Program-made: the position numbers and the translations under genes
Notes under the pieces: model-generated
Seen by the model: the letters and a program-made list of their open reading frames with translations, nothing else
Database searches by the model: none
Told to the model about the DNA's origin: nothing
Shown here: positions 54,221 through 64,000 of the stretch, piece after piece
Position numbering within the stretch: position 1 is the first letter of the stretch
Layout: every line of letters begins with the position of its first letter
Assembly: GCF_036417845.1 (NCBI RefSeq)
Contig: NC_089981.1
Span: forward strand, 1,257,501 to 1,321,500
DNA from: Apteryx mantelli
Lineage: Eukaryota > Chordata > Aves > Apterygiformes > Apterygidae
Length of the DNA: 64,000 bases
Reading direction: 5' to 3'

Positions 54221-55237
54221 ATGCCTGAGATGAATCACTGTGTGGCCATTGAGTTTATCCTCTCTGGACTAACAGAAAGCCAAGAGGTGAAGGTAACCCG
54301 CTTTTTTTAAGCACATTAATAGGGAATCTTGGAAGGATCATGTAGATGAAGGTTGATCCCCCGGCTTCACACACTGTGTACCTTTCCCTCAGTAACTTGG
54401 CTTCTGTGGATTTCTGTTACTCCTCAGCTATCTCCCCGAGGTTGCTGGTGAACTCTTCAGCAGTGAGGAGAGCCACTTCAGTCAGTGCCTGTGTGGCACA
54501 GCTATTCACTTGTCTCCTCATGGCTAGTGTTGTGTGTCTGCTGCTGGCAGTAATGGCATATGACTGCATGTGGCTCTCTGTAACCCTCTCCTTCATGCAA
54601 CTGTCATGTCCTCAAAAGCCTGTACACAGATGGTAATCATCTCCTGTTTCATTGGCTTTGTCCACGCACTTGCGCAAACTATCTCCACCTTCACATTCTT
54701 TTTCTGTGACTTTGGTGTTATCGGTCATTATTTCTTTGACATCCCCCTAGGATCCAGCTTTCATGCTCTGACACCTATAGCAAAGAGATGGTACTTCACA
54801 TTTTTGGTGTGTTTCGTGGCATCTTCACATCTCTGGCAATTCTCATCTCCTCCATCTACCTCATCTCCACCACCCTGAGGATCCACTCCTCCAAGGGCAG
54901 ATGCAAAGCCTTCTCCACCTCTGCTTCCCATCTGAGAGCTCTCTTCTTGTTTTATGGGAGCACCGTTTTTATGTGCAGTAGCCCAACATCCAGCTACTCA
55001 TTGGACTGAGATAAATGGGCCCCTCTGTTCTCTACAGTGGTGACTCCAGTGCTGAATCTTATCAGCTACAGCCTAAGGAATAAGGAGGTGAAGGATGCTC
55101 TGAGGAGAGTTTTAGGTCATATCAGAGAAACTTCAGCAGACTTGTTAGAAAGAGAACTTTGTTTGGGGAGAATTTATCAAAACCTTGGTACAAAGAGTAG
55201 GACTTCCAAGGAAGATTTGATCAGCTTCCAAGGGTGA
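54221..55237 (+). pseudogene. Olfactory receptor pseudogene, family 5/8/9-like (second copy)
   Basis: Starts MPEMNHCVAIEFILSGLTES, a typical OR N-terminus but without the N-glycosylation sequon. TM1 is largely deleted: after EVK only about 30 bases with stops precede GNLGRIM. Then SLSNLASVDFCYSSAISPRL, MAYDC (DRY lost), a frameshift near 54575, HALAQTISTFTFFFCDFGVI with HYFFDIP, a second frameshift near 54780, FRGIFTSLAILISSIYLIST, HSSKGRCKAFSTSASH, TSSYSLD followed by an in-frame TGA (55007-55009), and [20 protein letters not shown]. Same orientation and type as the copy at 47.8 kb, so probably an old tandem pair. Confidence 0.9.
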
Positions 55238-55239
55238 GA

Positions 55240-58150
55240 TTCAGAAAGGTACTTAATTGTTAGAAGTGCTTTTAGGTGGACTTTTAACTGGTTGTATCTG
55301 CAACTTCTATCTTGAAAGACTGTGTTCCTCTGCTGCTGAAAGCTGGAGGAATCCTGACTTTTAACTTGCAAGTTCCAAGCACAACCAGGACTCCTGCCTG
55401 AGGAGTGCGTGGCACAGAATTGCAGTTCTCTGTTCTTTTAGGAACGTTTGCTCATGTAGGAAAACCACCAGTCCGTCAAGATGCGAAAAAGCTTTCAAAG
55501 ATATTCAAGAGGAGAAAAGCAATGTGATTTGAATTTATGGCCATTTCTGCTACGTCTTCAGTATTTGAAAGGAGTAGCCTCTTCCAGTGCAACACACAGA
55601 ACCTGAAGTTCTGGAAAGGAAATCTTGGAGAACAGACACCCGTGTTTTTGCCCCCCAAACACTAGGGAAAGTAACTGTCCCTCTCCTGTTAAATCTCCCT
55701 CTTCTGTCACTCATTACTACCTCCTTTTTCCCCTTCTGCCTGGAAACATGAAAAAACTACAGAAATGCAGAAAAGATTGACTTCTAATTTTGCTACCATT
55801 GTGAAGTAACAAGAACTTATTCCTGCTTTTCATCTCCACATATCAGCAATCCACTTGAGGCAACTGAGTGAACCGGTAGTTATTTTAAGGACATTGGACA
55901 TAATCTGAAAGTTAATCAAGCTGCAGTGTTCTTTCACTTAAAAGAATGCCGAAATAAGATGGTGACTTACCAACAACGTGTCTGCCATCAATGTGATTTT
56001 GAGAATAAACGACCAATCATTTCTGGGAGATGAGAAAGTTGGGAAAGGCTTTGGAATCCTTTTATCAATTCAACTAAGCTAGCTCTAAGGATAGGTGTTC
56101 TATCACTAGTAGATGTTTCATCCCTTCTGGCTGAGTTTACAAATGCTGTCCCTCAGTTGGCAGAAGGAGTTGAAATCTTTATTGAGCTGAAAGTGACAGA
56201 ATTAATCTCAGACAGGTGAGAGGTTCCTGCCTCTGCATAAGGTTTACAGTCAAAGGGGGATGGAAAGAGGTCTCGCGGATTCCCTTTGCATTTCACTGCA
56301 AGCCTGTTAGGGCTGTTATTTCCCCTGACTTCCTCTCCTTAAAGCTGTGCATAACTATAGCAAAGATTGTGTCCCTGTGATCATCTATGGCACCTTAAAG
56401 AAGGATTTTACAAGTCTCTTTCTTTCAAACTGCTGCCAGCATATTTTACAGAGAGCTGATATGACTGCGAAACATCATTATTTTTGCCCAAAGACACACG
56501 GCTGGGGAGAAAACTTTTCTTCAGTATGTTATAGTCTGAATTTTGATCAAGTAGTGACGATTAAAGGCCATCACTATCTCAGAAGCCATTTATCTCAGTA
56601 ATGCTAAAATTAGAATATGCACGGGTAGTAAAAGCATTTGGACTATATGCACTATTATCCCACTGGCCTGACGGTCCTAAAAAGCGGGAAAAAGAAATTG
56701 AAAATGTAGCCTTTTGGTGCTGCTAGTTGTCATCTTTCTGTTGCTGCAGAGGCTGAAGCTCAAGGTTTATCTCTTGTTTCTGATTATTAAGTATCATCAT
56801 ATATGTGAAGTTCACCGTTTTTGCACATATCAATGTTGCGCTGTCCTTATCTTGAACAGAGATGAGAGATTTTTAAACCAGATTTCTGAGGTGTCCAAAA
56901 TTGTCTTTTTCAGTGGACTCCCAGCTCAAAGGAAGGAAATAGCTTGAAAAGAAATCACAGGCATCATTTTATTTTCCTGTGTATGTTTACAGGTCTCTGG
57001 GAAGAGCAATGTACACTACTACTCTTCCAGAAAAAGACAGGTAGATCGTCATCAAAGAGCTTCCCTGCACAGCAATGAGTCATGTCTGCACACCTCTCTC
57101 TGCGCTGATGTTTAAGATAGTCAAAGCCATCTAGAGCTAAGCATCAGCAGAACCGGCAGCATGTTTCAATCAAGAATCACAATCTCAAACCTAAATATGC
57201 TTTCTGACAAATATCATCAAAAAGAACAGATTTTCATAAGCCCCGCATTCATCTTAGTCCTGCATTCACCTATGCCTTAGTCTCCACCTCGAGAAACCCA
57301 GACAAAATTAGGGAATTTAAAATGTTAAAGAGCTGCTGTCTCTTCAAATCCAGTCTCTAAATAAAGCGGTGAAAAATGTCCCGACAATTGAACTGGATTG
57401 TGGCTCCATCATTGACTATGGTATTTAACCATGCTTGGATTGCTGCTCTGATAGATTATAAAGCTCAGCTATGACATAAGGTCAAGGCCTTGGAAAGGTG
57501 TTAGCAGAGCTCCTTTAAATGAAGCGTTCCCAGAGACACCAGGCTGGCACAGTTTGATGAAAATCGGAGTTAATGCCTGGCATTGGGAAATGGCCTCTGT
57601 GTCCATCAGTGTTCCTGGGAGCCTTGGAAAGTCTCGTACAGTGTATGTCACCCTTCACTGTAAGGCAGACACCTAGTGCAGCATCCTGCTCCTCTCATGC
57701 TCCTATTTTACCATGCAATGAATCGCAGTCCCCTCAAAGGTCTCTTGCTGTCTTCAGCAGCTCTCTCAAGTTGAGGCACCTCATGTCAGCACACCAATAT
57801 ATGTGAGATGAAACCTGCTTGTGCTGTGCCACACTGAAGGATTTGCTTTCTCTTGGAAGCTTAGCACCACCATCACTTTTTTTGTGTAGAAACGTGAGCA
57901 GACACCACTCTCCGAAGCTCGTAGGAGCTAGTGGGAAAGCATAACCTCTCAAAATACTTACTTATTCCTCTTAATGCCAGGAGAAGCCTAGACCTGAGAC
58001 TTACACAGCTCTAAGGTGTCTAAAGGTAAAAGCCCCAATACCACCCCAAAGGCTCGGGTTTGACTGGTGACAATATGCTCACATCCTTTTGACTGACAGT
58101 TTCCAAAGAAAGATGAGAGCTACATGAAACCTTGAATTTAGTTTCAGTTC
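55240..58150. other. Intergenic, no gene recognised
   Basis: AT-rich spacer between + strand and - strand OR copies. No supported feature. Confidence 0.6.
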
Positions 58151-58955
58151 TACTCTTGTCTGCTGAGAAGATGGTGGAAGGGCGCATATAGATGAAAATG
58201 CATGGCCCAAAGAACAGAAGTGCAACAGTGATATGGGAGGTGCAGGTAGAGAGTGCTTTGAGACACCCTTTAGAAAAGCGTGTCCTCAAAGAGACCAAAA
58301 TAATGACTTAGGACACAAAAAGAACAACAAAAGAGCCCGAGGAAATCAGACCACTATTGGCAACCACGATGCAACCAACCACGTAGGTGTCAGTGCAGGC
58401 CAGCTTCAGCAAAGCGTGTACATCACAGAAGTAGTGGTTGATCTCATTGGGCCCACAAAACAATAGCTGAGTGGTGAGCAGGGTCTGCACCAGGGAGTGC
58501 ACACAGCCTCCCACCCACGAAGCTGCCACCAGCCGGCCACACACATGCTTGTTCATAATGCTTGTATAATGAAGCAGCTTGCATATAGCAGTGTAACGAT
58601 CATACACCATTGCTATGAGGATGAACATCTCCATGCAGGCAAAGAGATGGACCCCAAAGAGCTGTGCTATGCAGCCCACAAAAGAGATGGTCTTCTTTTC
58701 AGCAAGAAGGTCATAAATGAGTTTGGGAACTGTGACAGTAGAGTAACTGATATCTACAATGGACAAGTAGCTCAGGAAGAAGTACATGGGAGAGTCCAGC
58801 TGTTGACTGTTCTGTATAGTGATGATGCTAAGCAGGTTTCCAAGAATAACAGTGGCATAGAAGACTAAGAAGAATGTGAAGCATACTTTTGCTAATGCAT
58901 CATCTTGTGTGAGTACCTGGAAGACAAACTCCATCACATTGTTCTTGTTCTTCAT
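58150..58955 (-). pseudogene. Olfactory receptor pseudogene, family 4-like
   Basis: Start at 58955 reads MKNKNNVMEFVFQVLTQDD. Then TM1 (VILGNLLSII), DSPMYFFLSYLSIVDISYS, EKKTISFVGCIAQLFGVHLF, MVYDRYTAICKLLHYTSIM and FCGPNEINHYFCDVHALLKL follow without interruption. A TAA at 58308-58310 ends the frame in TM5, where a Tyr codon is expected. The same frame then continues ILVSLRTRFSKGCLKALSTC and SHITVALLFFGPCIFIYMRP up to about 58150, where similarity stops: TM7 with its NP-x2-Y motif is replaced by unrelated sequence. The N-terminal NVT sequon is also lost (NVM). Fairly recent loss, since only one stop and one breakpoint are seen. Confidence 0.88.
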
Positions 58956-60520
58956 ATACGTCACGTAGACAGGACCTGAAGCACAGAATAAAGCCACCTG
59001 TGATGGCATTAGAAACACAGTGTTATCAGTACACATCCATATCGATCACCGGTATGTTCAATATCAATATATTCGCTTTTATGTCTTTTGGGGAAAGTTT
59101 CCTTTCAAAGTCAATGCTTCTCTCAAGGAGTGACAGTTGATATCTAACTCAGAATGCATTACTGAAGTGTGTAATAGCGAGCTCCGTTTATTTATTTGAG
59201 GGAGTTGGTGGAAATATCCTCCAGATTCATATTTCTGATCTTTGCCCCTTTTAAAAAGGAAGACTAGTTACTAGGCTCCCTAAACATCCACTTTTGAAGT
59301 GCTGATTTGGAAATGAAAAACCGACTGAGAAGGATAGTGCATGTTTTGATTTGAGTCTCAACACGCTAGTCATCCCCTAAGGAATTCTGCTCAAGCAGTG
59401 AACGTACCTTCTTTTTCAACCCTCTGAAGAAATTCAACAGAATTAGTCCTTACTAGTGCTCTCTGACTCTGGTAGAATGTCCATGCATTTTTGTGCAACC
59501 GTCAGTATTCACATCATGACACAAGGCAGCTGGCTAATTAACATCACTTCAACTATCGAGGAGGTAAAGTGGATACCTACCTCATGTCTGTTTAGCAGAG
59601 ATGTGCCTTTAGGCACAAACTGTCTTTAAGGCGCCCTAAGTGAAATCAGACCATGTTCAAGGGATGCCAGGAAACCTGAAGCAGGAGAGTCATTTTCCTA
59701 TATGTGCTGTACTGGGCTACATCTTGTGTGGATGGGTTCCAGTTATTGCTCATGAGTTTCTGGGTTGTGACCTCAGTCTCCAAAAGAGTGGGCTTGTATT
59801 TCCTCAGACCACCTTTCCTACAGTACATGGGTGAATACTGGAGATAATCTGCATTAATGATGTGTCAGTAAGGCTTTTGTACACCTCAGCCAAGTTCTGG
59901 ACTGGGCATGGAAACCCCCATAAACACACCTGTGATGCCCCTGGGGTAATAAATACACCGCTGCTGAATCTCCTTTACTCACCAACACCCTTGTATTCAC
60001 CTTTGCTGCACTCTAGTGCAGTACGCAAGTATCACTAGTGTTCAGTTTCTACACTGAAAAGATAGATGGCAAGAGCTGCATAACAGTGTCCACAATACTG
60101 GCAAGTCCTTTGGGCTCTTAATCCTGTTCCACAATCACAGGTCAATCAGTTCTTTCTCACGAGATCTCTGCCTCTTCCACCCTCCAACTTCAGCAGCAGA
60201 TGAAATATTCTTTCGTGTCTCTGTCCCTATCTCCATGCCACTCCATGGGCAGAGGGAAAGCAATGTGGGGAGGCCCAAACTTACACAGTTTATATTTGCT
60301 AGTCTCCAACAGTTTGCCTGCTATTCTCCTCTGATGACCTCTCGGACCACTTCAGGCAGTTTCATCAAAACCTCTCAGCTCCAAGCTGCTTCTTGTGTGT
60401 CACGAGAGCAGTCCACACCTCTGCCAGGGCTGAAAACTACAGGGGATGAAACGGACAGCCTGAATGTCTAGCTCCATTTCTCATTCTGCAAAAACAACTT
60501 CCAAGAGCATCTGCAAGAAC

Positions 60521-60522
<2 letters not shown>

Positions 60523-60555
<33 letters not shown>
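60523..60555 (+). repeat. (CT)n microsatellite
   Basis: About 16 uninterrupted CT units. Confidence 0.95.
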
Positions 60556-60557
<2 letters not shown>

Positions 60558-62419
60558 GATGGGGAAGTTGTGGCAGAAATATTTCAAGTAAATTGCACAG
60601 CAGAAGCACAAGCTTACCAGAAGCAATGAGATCGCAGAGGCATGTGAAGTTTTCTTTGTCAGAAAGAATCAGTGGACGGGGAGCTAAAATATATATTTTG
60701 GACAGCTATTAGAGTAATCTCTACAGGGTGACTGTGGAGCGTGATCACCTAGACCACGTCACATTGTGTGGGGGTTTGCTTGCTTTCTTGCTTGCTTTCC
60801 AATGCTGTCCAGATAAATGGACTTCATTTAGTATTAGCTATGTGCTTCTTTTGGAAACATTTCTATTTAAAATCAATGTCACGGCTGACCATTTGCAAGA
60901 GTTTGTGTTCACATTGCCCTTGCAATCAAACATTTTTTGAGTAAAGATGACTCTTACACGTGTCAGATATTTTTTCCCTTCTAAGCCAATATTTCACATA
61001 TGCTTTCTTCTTTCTTATTAACTTGCTCTTACCATTGCATGTTTGCAGCATAAATAAATATCATAACTGTGCTATATGACTGTTGGCACTTAGACATCTG
61101 GTCTGTACACATTTGAAACAAGAAGTAAACGAGGAAATTATTTCAAGACTTTAAAAATGTTTGTGGTCAGGCCTCACTACTTGCCAGGTATTTTTACTCA
61201 GGCAATGCAAAATACAGAAGCAGCTGGTTAGTCCTCATATTAAGTCATTATAAGAATCTGGGCCAATGTGTAGAGGAATCAAATGTTGTTGTTGACGCCT
61301 TCCATAAGCTATGGTCCCGCTGTTGCCTGCTAGCATCCAGCAGCCGGAAGAGAAATCAGAAAAATCATGGCGTTCTTCCCCAAAAGATTTAAAAAAAAAA
61401 AACAGTTTTAAAATTATAAGCCTTAGCTTGAACTGGCCGTGTGCCCTAACCCCTCAGCAGTTTCAGTATGAAGGGGGTCAGTGGGCCCCATCTGTCTTTC
61501 TACCTGCCCCACCCCAGGTGAGACAGACCAACCTCTGAAGGCACCTGTCCCTCTCTGTTGACAATGGTGCTCAGCTAGACAGCTGTCCTTCATTGCATGA
61601 AGAATTTAGACTGCTACAAATAGGTGGGGATGGTCCCACCTTTAGCTGTGTCCACAGAGCGTGAATGCTGGGTGAGGGACATGCTGGCCCAGGCCTGAGG
61701 GACACTATCCCTCTAAGCCTTGAGAATCAGGATTTATCCCAGTTCCGTCCTGCTGGCTGCCATCCACATAACCCACCACGGTGAGGAGAAGACACTGAGA
61801 TGTCCGCAGTGTACTGGTGCATGCCTGTGAAATGGGAACCCACTCTGCCACCCCCTGCATAGAGCAGAGGACATTCGGGGAACCAGAGCATTTGCGACAT
61901 TGTCCCATGGTTTGGTCTGTAGATCTTCCGCTCTCCTGTGCAGGGAACACCTTCTTATCTTGAATCACACTTAAGCCATGTTAAGGTGCAACACAAGTGC
62001 AAACAAGTTTTTATAGGGAACATGAAGTGAAGGAAGAAAAAAGAAAGTGCTTTAGTTACTTTCAGAGTGCATTACACAGATGTCTTTCTCCCTCACGCAG
62101 CTCATTTGCTCTTTTCCTCCTGGCAAGGTAGGAGTCAGGGTCCCGTGGCTCCTCGTGGCTCCTTTGGCCTTGTGGAGAACCTTAGCTGCTACAACTAACC
62201 TCCCTGTGGCAGCTGTGACTGGCTCTGAGATGATTTAATCTTCCATCTTCACATCTCTTCCTTCCTGCAGAAGTAGCTGTTCCAGCTATTCCCTTGGAAT
62301 ACATGTTTCTTCCTTTGCCTGGACTTGTAAATGTGCCCTGTTGGGCTACAAGGCATACAGACCTTGAGTACAGGAATTATTCCCAAATAAATTTTTTTTT
62401 CATTGACGCATAAAATTGT

Positions 62420-62477
62420 GCCCCCCAATGCTTTCTTTGCCCCCCAATGCTTTCCTTGCCCCGCAATGCTTTCTTTG
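62420..62477 (+). repeat. 19-bp tandem repeat, three copies
   Basis: Unit gccccccaatgctttcttt, with aatg landmarks at 62427, 62446 and 62465. The second and third copies differ by one base each. Confidence 0.9.
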
Positions 62478-63269
62478 GTGGCGACAATTTCCTACAGTGA
62501 GCAATTTATCTTTCACTTGGATCTTTGATTCTGTTTTAGTAATAAACATTAAAATGCAAAATCTGAGGCAGAGATGAAGGGCAGAGGGGATGGCTAGGAA
62601 GGAGGGCATTAGTGACAGGTGAACTACTGCAGAAAGGCAGAGAGTTGCTGCACTGGAATGGGAAGGGGAGAAGCTTCTCCTCATATCATCTGCATCAGCA
62701 AATGACCCAGCCAGCATCTAATATCAGCAGTTTAATTGCTAACCCGTGGATTCAGCATATGACAATGCAGTACTCCTAAGAAGGCATTTACTCCAAAGTA
62801 AAGGGGAAGGAAGCCTTTGGTACAATTGCTTCCAGCAGCAGGTGACCAACAGCCTTGCAGACATCTTGGGCCATCGTTTCCTAGCTGAGTAGATTACAGA
62901 GTAGATGGAGTTTGTCTGACGGAAAGTTTACACCTGGGAGAGCTCGGACTAATGGGATGCTCTGCCTGGAACACATTTTAATATTTTTGATAGCATTCAT
63001 TTATTTATTTGCTGGTGTCTCAGCAGTGTTTGGAAGCCCCAGTCCTAGGCCTGTGCTATTCAAAAAGACAACATAAAGGGAATCCCTGCTAGTCACAGAG
63101 TTTACAATGCCATTCCAATCAAAACATGAACTTTCAGTGTCTTCCTAATTACTGCAACAGCTAAAACCAAGCTTTTCTTCAAAAGGGAGCTTTCAGTAAA
63201 TTTTCCAAAATGGAATTATAGTGAGAGAGACTCGATTTTCTCAGCTCCTGAGAAAATGTTACCACAGTT

Positions 63270-64000
63270 CTACACCTCACCCTTTTCACTCCAGACTTTT
63301 CTATTCCACAGTTTTCTCATGGCACTTTTCACCTCCTCATTTCTCAGCGTGTAGATGAATGGGTTCAGCATGGATGTGATGACAGTGTAAAACACAGCTA
63401 CGCTCTTGTCCTCCGAGAGACTGCTGGATGGGCGTATGTAGATGAATGTGCATGGCCCAAAGAAGAGAATCACCACAGTAATGTGGGACCCACAGGTGGA
63501 GAGGGCTTTCTTCCGCCCTTCGGACGTATGCCTTCTCAAGGAAAATAAAATGACAATGTAGGACGTGACCAGGATTGTGAAAGAGACCAAACAAAGCATT
63601 CCACCATCGGCAACGACAATGATGCCCGCAACATAGGTGTCTGTACAGGCCAGTTGTAGTAGGGGATGGACATCACAGAAGTAGTGGTCAATTTTGTTGG
63701 GGCCACAAAAAGGGAGGCTAACAGTTATGAGGGTCTGCACCATGGCATGCACAAAGCCCCCCACCCATGAACCCATCACCATCCAGCCACACACACGCCT
63801 GGTCATGAGGGTGGTGTAGTGCAGGGGTCTGCATATGGCAAAGTAGCGATCATAGGCCATCATTGTGAGGATGAAGATCTCAGCGCAGCCAAAGAAATGT
63901 AACCCAAATAGCTGTGCCATGCAACCCCCAAAGGAAATGGTTTTCTTCTCAACAAGGAAGTCAGCAATCATTTTGGGAGCTGTGACAGAAGAGAAGCAAA
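63270..64000 (-). CDS. Olfactory receptor, family 4-like (5' end outside window)
   Basis: Odorant GPCR of olfactory neurons. The frame is open to the window edge and enters in TM2 ([20 protein letters not shown]), so the start and TM1 lie beyond base 64000. Intact features: [19 protein letters not shown] with the loop-1 Cys, [19 protein letters not shown] at the end of TM3, loop-2 cysteines ([20 protein letters not shown]), [19 protein letters not shown] in TM6 and [20 protein letters not shown] in TM7, stop at 63270-63272. 243 codons without a lesion, so it may be functional. It is closely similar to the pseudogene at 58.2-59.0 kb in the same orientation, indicating a tandem duplication. The internal Met at 63971 is not the true start. 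Confidence 0.93.
   Translation of the reverse strand, partial: CFSSVTAPKMIADFLVEKKTISFGGCMAQLFGLHFFGCAEIFILTMMAYDRYFAICRPLHYTTLMTRRVCGWMVMGSWVGGFVHAMVQTLITVSLPFCGPNKIDHYFCDVHPLLQLACTDTYVAGIIVVADGGMLCLVSFTILVTSYIVILFSLRRHTSEGRKKALSTCGSHITVVILFFGPCTFIYIRPSSSLSEDKSVAVFYTVITSMLNPFIYTLRNEEVKSAMRKLWNRKVWSEKGEV

Larger units (their letters stand above)
59040..63269. other. Intergenic, no gene recognised
   Basis: AT-rich spacer between the two family 4-like ORs. It holds a (CT)n microsatellite (60523-60555) and a three-copy 19-bp repeat (62420-62477). No coding signal. Confidence 0.6.

Overview
The window looks like avian nuclear DNA. Genes are split by short GT-AG introns, interspersed repeats are very sparse, and the one clear transposon remnant is a CR1 LINE tail of the bird/reptile type (about 52.67-52.89 kb). 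Crocodilian or turtle origin cannot be excluded from sequence alone. The left 43 kb is gene-dense and GC-rich. The right 20 kb is AT-rich and holds olfactory receptor (OR) sequences.

Region 1 (1 to about 33.8 kb, + strand): the 3' two thirds of MYRF, the ER-anchored, self-cleaving transcription factor of myelinating glia and other tissues. I could place 23 coding exons. They join in frame to 943 codons plus a TGA stop at 29730. They encode the proline-rich activation region, basic NLS, NDT80-like DNA-binding domain, the intramolecular-chaperone auto-cleavage (S74 peptidase) domain with its Ser-Lys dyad, coiled coil, transmembrane helix and glycosylated luminal tail. Intron 3 (about 11 kb) is the largest. 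One intron has a GC donor. The putative 3'UTR is about 4 kb and carries six exact ACACTGGA octamers within 229 bases, each a perfect 8-mer target of miR-199-5p.

Region 2 (about 35.9-39.6 kb): a CpG-rich divergent pair. TMEM258 (oligosaccharyltransferase subunit, - strand, three exons) and FEN1 (flap endonuclease, + strand, single coding exon) start a few hundred bases apart across a shared promoter with an ETS-site cluster and an inverted CCAAT box. TMEM258 exon 1 contributes only the start codon, directly followed by the splice donor. That ATG|GTGAGC junction is the repeat unit of a minisatellite of about 16 copies (37.2-37.82 kb), so the start codon plus donor exists 13 times. This is the most unusual structure in the window.

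Region 3 (39.6-47.7 kb): no gene recognised. It holds diverged GC-rich minisatellites, microsatellites and the change to AT-rich sequence near 43.5 kb. The FADS genes that follow FEN1 in mammals are not seen.

Region 4 (47.7-64 kb): an OR cluster. Two + strand family 5/8/9-like pseudogenes, one - strand family 4-like pseudogene with a nonsense codon and a lost TM7, and one family 4-like OR open as far as the window edge. No tRNA, rRNA or CRISPR features were seen.
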